The position numbers were made by a program, and so were the translations under genes. A model generated the notes under the pieces. That model saw nothing but the letters and a program-made list of their open reading frames with translations, was not told the DNA's origin and did no database searches. A DNA stretch of 5,617 nucleotides from Bacteroidota bacterium (GTDB taxonomy: Bacteria > Bacteroidota > Bacteroidia > Flavobacteriales_F > PHOS-HE28): contig JAEZAU010000134.1 in assembly GCA_023430325.1 (NCBI GenBank), forward strand, positions 1 to 5,617, given 5' to 3'. Below, one piece after another: positions 1-5,334 of the stretch (positions are counted from its first letter, which is position 1; each line of letters opens with the position of its first letter).

Positions 1-293
1 GCAGCTATCATCTGTACATGCTGCGGATCGCTGATGCTTCCGAGGAACAACGCGATCGGATCATCACCTCCATCGCGCAACAGGAAGTGAGCGTGAACGT
101 GCATTTCATTCCGCTACCGATGCTGAGCTTCTACCGATCGCAGGGATACAGGATCGAAGATGTGCCCAACACGTACAGATGCTACAGCACCGAGATAAGT
201 CTCCCAGTGTATTTCGATCTTACGGATGCGCAGGTGGATGAGGTGATCTCTGCGGTGAAGGCAGCGGTGGATGATGTGATCACCGATCGATGA
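1..293 (+). CDS. DegT/DnrJ/EryC1/StrS family sugar aminotransferase, C-terminal part (5' end outside window)
   Basis: Only the last 96 or so residues are present; the first complete codon begins at base 3 and there is no reason to place a start inside the window. The opening residues SYHLYMLRI match the 'yHLYvvrv' strand that begins the C-terminal domain of this PLP-dependent family. The family pattern then follows in order: a helix, 'VNVHFIPLPMLSFYRS' (usually 'v.yHPLhlqpyY'), and 'STEISLPVYFDLTDAQVDEVI' (usually 'ilsLPly..lt..qv..vi'). Family members transfer an amino group from glutamate to a keto sugar nucleotide. The PLP lysine lies upstream of the window and cannot be checked, and the sugar product cannot be told from this fragment. 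The gene overlaps the next one by 4 nt (ATGA), so the two are probably translationally coupled in a polysaccharide or glycan operon. Family confidence is high; substrate unknown. Confidence 0.88.
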   Translation, partial: SYHLYMLRIADASEEQRDRIITSIAQQEVSVNVHFIPLPMLSFYRSQGYRIEDVPNTYRCYSTEISLPVYFDLTDAQVDEVISAVKAAVDDVITDR

Positions 294-883
294 TCAAGCG
301 TCTTTTCGATATTCTTTCAGCTTCGATCGCACTGATCCTTCTTTCTCCGCTCTTGCTGATCCTTGCGATCGCGATCGCTGCCAGTTCCCCGGGTGGAGTG
401 TTCTTCCGCCAGGTACGCGTTGGCCAGGGAGGTAAGCACTTCCATCTCTTGAAATTCCGATCGATGCGGCCCGGCAGTGAAAAGGCCGGACAGATCACCG
501 TAGGCGAACGCGATCCGCGCATCACTTCGATCGGTCATTTCCTCCGGCGAACGAAGCTCGATGAGCTGCCTCAATTGCTCAATATCCTGATGGGCGATAT
601 GAGTATTGTAGGTCCACGGCCGGAAGTGCCGAAATATGTTGCACTGTACTCTGCCGATCAGCGGCGTGTGCTGGATGTGCGGCCCGGGCTCACCAGCCTT
701 GCGAGCATCGCATACATCAATGAGAACGAATTGCTCGGCCGCAGCAAGGATCCGGAGCGCACATACGTGGAAGAGGTGATGCCAGCGAAGCTTGCACTTG
801 ATCTTCAGTATGTCGACCGAAGATCTTTTCTGTTCGATCTGAAGATCATCTTACGCACTCCTGCGCGGCTCACCGGCTCTTGA
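290..883 (+). CDS. Small monotopic phosphoglycosyltransferase (bacterial sugar transferase, PglC/WcaJ catalytic-domain type)
   Basis: A 197-residue protein of the bacterial sugar transferase family (PF02397). The family moves a sugar-1-phosphate from a UDP-sugar onto undecaprenyl phosphate, the first membrane step of glycan assembly. Residues 1-31 hold the KRLFDI start and one hydrophobic segment with Ser19-Pro20, the pair that breaks the helix into a re-entrant membrane hairpin. Then come the FRQVRVGQGGKHFHLLKFRSM region (39-59), the catalytic Asp91-Glu92 dyad in TKLDELPQLLN, GDMSIVGPRPE (102-112) and VRPGLTS. The length fits the minimal PglC-like form; WbaP- and WcaJ-type enzymes carry an extra N-terminal membrane domain that is absent here. 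The ATG at 290 overlaps the stop of the aminotransferase, so that enzyme may make the sugar nucleotide used here (inference). The stop abuts the stop of the convergent next gene with no terminator between. Sugar specificity cannot be read from sequence. Confidence 0.93.
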   Translation: MIKRLFDILSASIALILLSPLLLILAIAIAASSPGGVFFRQVRVGQGGKHFHLLKFRSMRPGSEKAGQITVGERDPRITSIGHFLRRTKLDELPQLLNILMGDMSIVGPRPEVPKYVALYSADQRRVLDVRPGLTSLASIAYINENELLGRSKDPERTYVEEVMPAKLALDLQYVDRRSFLFDLKIILRTPARLTGS

Positions 884-1786
884 TCACTCCTCCTGCGGCC
901 CGAGCAGGCTGCGCAGCATGGTCAATTCCTTCGCCCGTTCCTCATCGTGAAGCTTGGTGTAGCTGTTGGCGAGGTTGTTCAGCTGGCGGCGTATGATGTC
1001 GATGTTGCTGCACGGCTGGAAGAACATCGGCCGCGGCTCGATCTTCAATTTTTCAAGGAATTCCACGATCTCCTTTCTTCCCAGGATATCGCCCTGGCTG
1101 AAGGCGTTCACGTAAAAGAGCACGCTCTCCTCGGTGTTCTTCTGGGCACCACCGATGCTCTCCTCATCCAGATACGCGAGTATGAAATGGTTCGGCAGGT
1201 TCACCCCGCGCATGGGCAGGCCAAGGTCTTCTGCAAGCACCTGGTAGATGATGGCCAGTGAGAGCGGATTGCCTTTTCGCGTCTCGAGCACATCGTTGAT
1301 GTAGTTGTTCTGCGGAGCGTGGTAGTTCCGTTTGTTACCCTTGAACCCGTGTATCTGGAAGAAGATGTGATTGAACACACGCACTTTCTCGAAGGCCGTA
1401 AGATGATCGTTAAGTTCCAGCCAGATGTCCTGCCTGATAGAGGCGAGTTTCGCTTTCACGCGCATCTCGTCCAGCTCCGGATAACGGTACCGACCCACGA
1501 TCAATGCGCCTTCCAGCAGGTCCTCACCGCCGCCTTCCTTCCAGGCCTTGAGCCGGTCGGAGACCGATGAGATATGGATCGTTTGCAGCAGGTCTTCTAT
1601 GCGGTTGCGGAACAGATCGCCGAGATCCTGGAATTCCCAGGCCCTTTCCAGTTCGGGCACCACATCATCACCCAGGGAAACGATGCGATCGCGTACCTGC
1701 AGGTACACATTCTCATCCGGATCATCGATAAGGGTGATGAGTGCCTTTATCTCGTTGTCGTTCTTCGGTTCCAGCGCTCCGGCCAT
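884..1786 (-). CDS. SirB1-family transglutaminase-like protein with HEAT-like N-terminus
   Basis: A 300-residue protein. The core motif at residues 167-205 (LETRKGNPLSLAIIYQVLAE, then LGLPMRGVNLPNHFILAY) is the signature of the SirB1/Transglut_core2 family (PF13369), related to the transglutaminase fold. His200 in the PNHF motif sits where the catalytic His of transglutaminases would be. The only cysteine in the protein is in FFQPCSN near the C-terminus, and the place where the nucleophilic Cys is expected reads NPLSLA, so classical Cys-His-Asp catalysis is unlikely. Residues about 13-50 (IKALITLIDDPDENV, VSLGDDVVPELERA) resemble one HEAT-like helical repeat. The C-terminal 40 residues form a charged helical region that looks TPR-like. 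No signal peptide, so probably cytoplasmic. The biochemical role of the family is poorly defined. Start ATG at 1786; no Shine-Dalgarno motif, but a TAGATTCG box lies upstream. Confidence 0.87.
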   Translation of the reverse strand: MAGALEPKNDNEIKALITLIDDPDENVYLQVRDRIVSLGDDVVPELERAWEFQDLGDLFRNRIEDLLQTIHISSVSDRLKAWKEGGGEDLLEGALIVGRYRYPELDEMRVKAKLASIRQDIWLELNDHLTAFEKVRVFNHIFFQIHGFKGNKRNYHAPQNNYINDVLETRKGNPLSLAIIYQVLAEDLGLPMRGVNLPNHFILAYLDEESIGGAQKNTEESVLFYVNAFSQGDILGRKEIVEFLEKLKIEPRPMFFQPCSNIDIIRRQLNNLANSYTKLHDEERAKELTMLRSLLGPQEE

Positions 1787-1803
1787 GGGAATTGTGCTTG
1801 GGG

Positions 1804-1811
1804 CGAATCTA
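1804..1811 (-). promoter_or_regulatory. Possible -7 box (TAGATTCG) for the SirB1-family gene
   Basis: Read on the minus strand the sequence is TAGATTCG, seven of eight positions of the Bacteroidota -7 consensus TAnnTTTG, ending 17 nt before the ATG. No clear TTG -33 element lies at the usual 17-23 nt spacing, so this is a weak call. The rest of the 102-nt gap (1787-1888) shows no terminator hairpin for the upstream transporter gene, so read-through from that gene is also possible. Confidence 0.3.
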
Positions 1812-1888
1812 TTTCATGAAGTTACCACACATGAGGCACTCCCTGCATCCAATTTCCAACAATGCTCTCTCGAAATGTCCGCGTGGCA

Positions 1889-2920
1889 TTAGGACTTATC
1901 GTCGCCCAGAAAGATCCGCAACGGCCTCCACGAAGGTATCTTCTCGCTCACGAGTTTCAGGATGGAGATCAATGGAAGAAAGAGGATCATTCCTGCCACA
2001 CCCCACAACAGGCCACCGGCAAAGATCACCAGCAGGGACACCAGTGTATTGAGGCCGAGCCTGGCACCGACGATCTTCGGGAAGATGAGGTTGGCCTCCA
2101 GATATTGCACGATCACCAATACCGCCACCACTCCGATCGGCATCCAGATATCACCGGTGGAGGTGTAGGCCAGGGTGATGGGGAGCAACGAGCTGAAGAT
2201 GATGCCCACATAAGGGATCATGGTCATGATGGCCGTCACCATGCCGAACAGGATGGCGTTGGGAACGCCGAGCAGCAGGAAGCCGATGCTGTTGAGCGTG
2301 CCTACGATGAGGTAGACCTGCACCATGCCTCCAATGAACCGTGAATAGTTGTTGGAGGCCTGCCTCAGGAGCGCTGGCATGCGGGCGGTCCAGTCAGGGC
2401 CGGCAAGCGACGCCACCACCGCCACCCAGCGTTCCCGTTCATGGAGCAGCAGTGCGGTGAAAATGGGAATGATGAACAGGTTGAACACCATGCCGAACAG
2501 ACTGCGCAGCATGGGGAATATCAGTGGCGTCAATTTTCCAGGAAGGCTGTCGATCACCGGATCCCACCACGCGCGTTGATCTTCCGGCGCTATACGTCGC
2601 AGCCAATCGGCCACCACATGAAGAACGCCTGAAATTCCAGCACCACCGCCAAGTTCGGGCAATCGTGTCAGGAACCTGTCCACCTGATCGGCGAGCAGCA
2701 ATACCAATGCGCCGAAGAGCAGGAACACAAGACCCAGCGAGAGTGCGATCGCCAGCCATCGAGGTGCGCCCCGTCTTTCGGCCGTCGCTACCAACGGATG
2801 CAGCACCATGGCCAGAAGCAGGCTGTAGAACAGGGGAATGAGAACGGGAGCCCCGAAATACAACAACACGATGACCGCCAGGGATATCACCAGATATTCA
2901 AGTACGCGGCGTCGCTGCAT
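1889..2920 (-). CDS. AI-2E family transporter (PerM/TqsA type membrane protein)
   Basis: A 343-residue, very hydrophobic protein of the AI-2E transporter family (PF01594, formerly UPF0118). Hydrophobic segments lie near residues 8-42, 54-79, 133-160, 198-218, 220-251, 258-278 and 292-325. That is the usual family layout: two N-terminal segments, a soluble loop (about 80-130) and a larger C-terminal bundle. Family signatures are LLLGVPNAILFGMVTAIMTM followed by IPYVG (215-239), and EANLIFPKIVGARLGLNTL followed by AGGLLWGVAGMILFLPL (275-317). Members have been linked to autoinducer-2 export, or to Na+/H+ antiport in some species, so the substrate here is open. The frame stays open to an ATG at 2962, but the 14 extra residues are not membrane-like and MQRRRVLEYL is a typical start, so 2920 is preferred. 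A CACCTTTG box at 2927-2934, a fair match to TAnnTTTG, would fit only the shorter form. It is separated from the upstream tRNA by a terminator. Confidence 0.9.
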   Translation of the reverse strand: MQRRRVLEYLVISLAVIVLLYFGAPVLIPLFYSLLLAMVLHPLVATAERRGAPRWLAIALSLGLVFLLFGALVLLLADQVDRFLTRLPELGGGAGISGVLHVVADWLRRIAPEDQRAWWDPVIDSLPGKLTPLIFPMLRSLFGMVFNLFIIPIFTALLLHERERWVAVVASLAGPDWTARMPALLRQASNNYSRFIGGMVQVYLIVGTLNSIGFLLLGVPNAILFGMVTAIMTMIPYVGIIFSSLLPITLAYTSTGDIWMPIGVVAVLVIVQYLEANLIFPKIVGARLGLNTLVSLLVIFAGGLLWGVAGMILFLPLISILKLVSEKIPSWRPLRIFLGDDKS

Positions 2921-3006
2921 GAACTGCAAAGGTGTGAAAGTCACCGGGATGGAACATGACACCCATCACGCCTGGCATTGTGCACTTACGGAAAGGCCAT
3001 CGCGCG

Positions 3007-3034
3007 AAAAAGCCCCAGCGTTCGCTGAGGCTTT
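3007..3034 (-). terminator. Intrinsic terminator downstream of tRNA-Leu
   Basis: On the minus strand AAAGCCTCAGC and GCTGGGGCTTT pair over 11 bp (one T-G wobble inside) around a GAAC tetraloop, ending in a run of five T. It starts 11 nt after the mature tRNA 3' end, so it closes the tRNA transcription unit before the transporter gene. In the plus direction the T run is only three bases long, so it is read as a minus-strand terminator. Confidence 0.85.
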
Positions 3035-3045
3035 CGGCATTCATG

Positions 3046-3129
3046 TGCCCAGGACTGGACTCGAACCAGCACACCGGTTAAGGCACTACCCCCTCAAAGT
3101 AGCGTGTCTACCAATTTCACCACCTGGGC
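3046..3129 (-). tRNA. tRNA-Leu, anticodon GAG
   Basis: An 84-nt class II tRNA on the minus strand. The acceptor stem pairs GCCCAGG (3129-3123) with CCTGGGC (3053-3047), with discriminator A at 3046. The D-arm contains GGTGAAATTGGTAGACAC. The anticodon stem is CTACT/GGTAG around loop TTGAGGG, placing anticodon GAG at 3095-3093, which reads the leucine codons CUC and CUU. The long variable arm (about TGCCTTAACCGGTGT) is as expected for Leu. The T-arm contains GGTTCGAGTCC. The A discriminator also fits leucine. CCA is not encoded (CAT follows the discriminator), so it must be added after transcription. A -7 box lies 20 nt upstream and an intrinsic terminator follows, so it is a single-gene unit. 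Confidence 0.97.
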
Positions 3130-3149
3130 AAGGTTCCGGTAAGGGGCTG

Positions 3150-3157
3150 CAAATATA
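3150..3157 (-). promoter_or_regulatory. -7 promoter box (TATATTTG) for tRNA-Leu
   Basis: The minus strand reads TATATTTG, a perfect match to the Bacteroidota -7 consensus TAnnTTTG. Transcription would start near base 3145 and leave a 5' leader of roughly 15 nt before the tRNA. No clear TTG is present at the -33 position. The box sits in the short gap between the stop of the small upstream ORF and the tRNA. Confidence 0.62.
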
Positions 3158-3166
3158 GAGATCCGA

Positions 3167-3388
3167 TCACTTATCCGCTTTCTTCGTCCTGCTCTTCTTC
3201 GAGAGGAGATCCTGCCGCTCCTTCACCAGCTTCTCGAACTTCTCCCGATCGGCAGGGGGGTATGCCTCCAGCCATTTGGCGAGATTCTCTGGGTCCATGA
3301 TGATCAACTGATAGAAATGATCCATGGAGACGCCTCCGGGCAGTTCCTTGTTCGAAGACTTATCCTTTTGAGGATCAAGCAAAGGCAT
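3167..3388 (-). CDS. Small charged hypothetical protein (52-73 aa)
   Basis: Not recognised as a known family. The 73-residue reading has a polar, Lys/Ser-rich first 21 residues, then MDHFYQLIIMDPENLAKWLEAYPPADREKFEKLVKERQDLLSKK and a Lys-rich tail. The middle looks helical (two amphipathic helices split by YPP), with no signal peptide or membrane segment. Two starts compete. ATG 3388 lies just after a TAnnTTCG box and would give an almost leaderless mRNA. ATG 3325 has a GGAGG motif 7 nt upstream and would give a 52-residue protein holding all of the structured-looking part. I annotate the long form but would not exclude the short one. The tRNA-Leu follows 37 nt downstream of its stop on the same strand. 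A real gene is likely because the composition is protein-like and no other gene fills this space, but no homology supports it. Confidence 0.6.
   Translation of the reverse strand: MPLLDPQKDKSSNKELPGGVSMDHFYQLIIMDPENLAKWLEAYPPADREKFEKLVKERQDLLSKKSRTKKADK
3333..3337 (-). promoter_or_regulatory. GGAGG ribosome-binding motif before an internal ATG (3325)
   Basis: The minus strand reads GGAGG, then 7 nt, then ATG at 3325-3323, inside the small ORF. Shine-Dalgarno motifs are uncommon in this phylum and absent from the other starts here, so this one may mark the true start of the small protein. It could also be chance, because it lies inside the Pro-Gly-Gly codons. Confidence 0.35.
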
Positions 3389-3392
3389 GGTA

Positions 3393-3425
3393 CGAAGGTA
3401 GTATGGCGCACAATGGATCCTGCAA
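3393..3425 (-). promoter_or_regulatory. Putative promoter of the small hypothetical gene (TTG-N22-TACCTTCG)
   Basis: On the minus strand, TTG (3425-3423), 22 nt, then TACCTTCG (3400-3393). This fits the Bacteroidota pattern TTG/TAnnTTTG with one mismatch and a spacer near the long end of the accepted range. The start of transcription would fall at or very close to ATG 3388, meaning either a leaderless message or a downstream start at 3325. Confidence 0.4.
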
Positions 3426-3492
3426 CCACGCGATCAGTGGGGGCCGCATGAACTTGTATTCCGAATTCCCTTAGAAGAACGGATATTTGATC

Positions 3493-4467
3493 ATGCAAGT
3501 CACACTGAGAAAGGCATTTTCATGGCTCTCCGTACTGGTCACCTTCACCGCCTATGCATTCAATTATCCGGATGTCACCATCACCGGCAAGATCACCGAT
3601 GGTAGCAGCGGAACGCCTCTTTCCTACGCTCAGGTACAGGTGCAGCGCACCAATTGCGCCGATGGATCGTCCGCGATCCATTCAGATCACCAAGGGTCGT
3701 ATGAGTTGAACGTTCAGGTGGATGGTGATGCGGGTTGTCAGATGATCATCACCTTCGCCAACGAGGGCTATGTGAGCCGCCGGTTCACCATCGATGCATC
3801 GAAGCTGGTGGCCAAACAGGCCGATGAGCAGGTATGGACCATCGATCTTCAGGTCCAGTTATGGCGGGAGGGATCCAAAGGAGCGAAGGCCACCAGCCTG
3901 GGGAAGTGTACGTACGTTCAGGACATCCAGAATTTCACCTGCAAAGGAGAAGCGGCCATCAATACTCGAATGGATGAGGATCTCCTGGGCGTTAAGGGCA
4001 AGATCGATGGGATAGGAAATGATCTGGTGGTCTATGGCCGGGTGGAAACATTGTTCGGCGATCATCCGCTGAAGGATACCGAGATCATGATCTTTTCTGA
4101 AAAGAATGAGTTGATCCGCGCCACGAATGCCGATCGGAACGGCAACTACTTCTTCAGGCTGGAATACGATCGTGTGGCGCTCGTTACTTACCAGCTGAAG
4201 GGCTTTGTGAGCAAGACGATCGTGTTCGATACCCACGCTGTTCCGTTGAATGAACAGGCTGACGGTTTCGCGGCCAATGTGGATGTGAAATTGTTCGAAC
4301 CGATCCCTGGGGAAGATCTTTCATTCCTTCAAGAGCCGATGGGCCGTTCGGCCTTCGATCCGGAAACGATCAACTTTCGGTGGGATCTTGCCGTGACAAT
4401 GCCTGTGAAGGAAAGGCTGGATGCCATCATCCAGCGGCATATAGAACGTCAGCGGGCCGATCCCTGA
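3493..4467 (+). CDS. Secreted protein with two carboxypeptidase-regulatory-like beta-sandwich domains, unknown role
   Basis: A 324-residue protein. The frame also offers a TTG at 3487, but ATG 3493 gives a proper signal peptide: basic start MQVTLRKA, hydrophobic core to about residue 19, probable cleavage after AYA (22). No lipobox Cys, so not a lipoprotein. Domain 1 (about 27-123) opens VTITGKITDGSSGTPLSYAQ, continues SDHQGSYEL and GYVSRRFTID, and ends in the strand IDLQVQLW. Domain 2 (about 177-268) opens LVVYGRVETLFGDHPLKDTE, continues DRNGNYFFRLEY and GFVSKTIVFD, and ends VDVKLFE. The shared layout (G-K/R-V/I start, G..PL, D..G.Y, G-F/Y-VS-K/R, terminal beta strand) matches carboxypeptidase-regulatory-like (CNA-B-like) domains common in Bacteroidota exported proteins. 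Cys55, 82, 139 and 150 could form disulfides. A helical tail (about 285-324) follows. No catalytic motif or T9SS C-terminal signal is seen; likely periplasmic or envelope-associated. The 3' end overlaps folP by 19 nt, tail to tail. Confidence 0.83.
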   Translation: MQVTLRKAFSWLSVLVTFTAYAFNYPDVTITGKITDGSSGTPLSYAQVQVQRTNCADGSSAIHSDHQGSYELNVQVDGDAGCQMIITFANEGYVSRRFTIDASKLVAKQADEQVWTIDLQVQLWREGSKGAKATSLGKCTYVQDIQNFTCKGEAAINTRMDEDLLGVKGKIDGIGNDLVVYGRVETLFGDHPLKDTEIMIFSEKNELIRATNADRNGNYFFRLEYDRVALVTYQLKGFVSKTIVFDTHAVPLNEQADGFAANVDVKLFEPIPGEDLSFLQEPMGRSAFDPETINFRWDLAVTMPVKERLDAIIQRHIERQRADP

Positions 4468-5303
4468 GATCGTTCGAGCAGCTTCATACATTCCACCGCT
4501 TCCTTCACATCATGAACACGAAGGATGTCCGCGCCTTTTAGCAGCGCCAATGTGTTGAGCACCGAAGTCCCGTTCAATGCCTGATCCGGAGTTGTGCCAA
4601 GAACCTCATTGATCATCCGTTTCCGTGAAAGACCTGCCAGCACCGGCACGCCAAGGCCTTTCAAAGATGAGATGCCGCGCAACAGCGCAAAATTGTGATC
4701 GGTGGCCTTCCCGAAACCGAACCCTGGATCGATGATCGTATCCGCGATGCCCGCCGATCGCGCGGCATTCAGCCGTTCGCTCAGGAAAAGCACCACCTCT
4801 TTCACCACGTCCGCATACTGCGGATCTTTTTGCATGGTGGCCGGCGTGCCTTGCATATGCATCGCGACGTACGGCACATGAAGCTGGGCGACGGTCCGCA
4901 GCATTTCCGGATCCAACAGGCCCGCACCGATGTCATTCACCATTCCCGCTCCGGCGCCAACGGCTGCACGAGCCACTTCCGATCGATAGGTGTCGATGCT
5001 GATGATCACATCAGGAAAAGCCTTTGCCAACCGTTCGATCGCGGGAAGGACACGGTCCAATTCCTCCTCGACGGCGATCTCCTTCGAACCCGGACGCGTG
5101 CTCAAACCACCGACATCAAGAATGGCTGCACCATCGTTCACCATCCCTTCCGCTTTGCGCAGCACATCATCCACCGCCACCCGGCTCGCCGCATGGAAGG
5201 AATCCGGCGTGGTGTTCAAGATCCCCATCACCATCGGGAACCGCGCTTCCACCAGCCGATCCTTGATCCGCCACGTCACCTTGCTATCTTCGCCGCGCTT
5301 CAT
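4449..5303 (-). CDS. folP: Dihydropteroate synthase
   Basis: Condenses 6-hydroxymethyl-7,8-dihydropterin diphosphate with p-aminobenzoate to give 7,8-dihydropteroate in folate synthesis; cytoplasmic TIM barrel (PF00809). From ATG 5303 it has 284 residues, the usual family length. All signature segments are present: MGILNTTPDSF (26-36), ILDVGGLSTRPGS (61-73), SIDTY (102-106), VNDIGAG (122-128), AMHMQGTPATMQ (147-158), DPGFGFGK (192-199), GLSRKRM (224-230) and LRVHDV (261-266). Phe36 and Pro71, whose equivalents change in some sulfonamide-resistant enzymes, are unaltered, so this looks like the normal housekeeping enzyme. The frame runs open to an ATG at 5345, but that would intrude into the divergent DUF1599 gene and add unconserved residues. 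A GTG at 5279 (before TWRIKDRL) is another possible start. No clear own promoter is seen upstream; it would have to overlap the DUF1599 gene. Confidence 0.97.
   Translation of the reverse strand: MKRGEDSKVTWRIKDRLVEARFPMVMGILNTTPDSFHAASRVAVDDVLRKAEGMVNDGAAILDVGGLSTRPGSKEIAVEEELDRVLPAIERLAKAFPDVIISIDTYRSEVARAAVGAGAGMVNDIGAGLLDPEMLRTVAQLHVPYVAMHMQGTPATMQKDPQYADVVKEVVLFLSERLNAARSAGIADTIIDPGFGFGKATDHNFALLRGISSLKGLGVPVLAGLSRKRMINEVLGTTPDQALNGTSVLNTLALLKGADILRVHDVKEAVECMKLLERSQGSAR
5263..5292 (+). promoter_or_regulatory. Putative promoter of the DUF1599 gene (TTG-N19-TATCTTCG), inside 5' end of folP
   Basis: TTG at 5263-5265, a 19-nt spacer, then TATCTTCG at 5285-5292 match the Bacteroidota promoter TTG/TAnnTTTG with one mismatch (C for T) and good spacing. 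Transcription would begin near 5297, giving a leader of about 38 nt before ATG 5335. The element lies within the first dozen or so codons of folP on the other strand, so the two divergent genes share this DNA. Confidence 0.5.
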
Positions 5304-5334
5304 GAACGGCCCTAAGTTCCCGCTTCCCGCACGC

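Noticed and set aside
365..378. GCGATCGC octamers as evidence for a cyanobacterial source
   Set aside because: The octamer is typical of many cyanobacteria (HIP1), but promoter boxes and gene content fit Bacteroidota. The octamers fit the general GATC excess of the window.
1830..1888. Possible terminator after the transporter gene
   Set aside because: Only 4-bp hairpins such as GCAT/ATGC with long loops and no T run; not a credible terminator.
1862..2344. Plus-strand 160-codon open frame rich in His, Asp and Gln
   Set aside because: Antisense of the hydrophobic transporter gene; membrane-protein codons read backwards give this polar composition. No start signal or family pattern.
2838..3158. 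Plus-strand open frame of 106 codons covering the tRNA region, with a protein-like stretch containing GLEPAHRLRHYP
   Set aside because: It is the antisense reading of tRNA-Leu plus the terminator and the transporter gene start. Sequences of this kind are a known false-protein artefact of tRNA genes.
3482..3489. GATATTTG as a -7 promoter box for the exported protein gene
   Set aside because: The first base mismatches TAnnTTTG, the nearest TTG is 25 nt upstream (too far), and transcription would begin at the ATG itself. Possible but too weak to annotate.
3859..4236. Minus-strand 125-codon open frame opposite the exported protein gene
   Set aside because: Shadow of a gene with a good signal peptide and two recognisable domains; no independent support.
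4695..5315. Plus-strand 206-codon open frame opposite folP
   Set aside because: It is rich in His and Arg with no domain-like pattern and lies fully opposite a strongly conserved folP, so it is a shadow.
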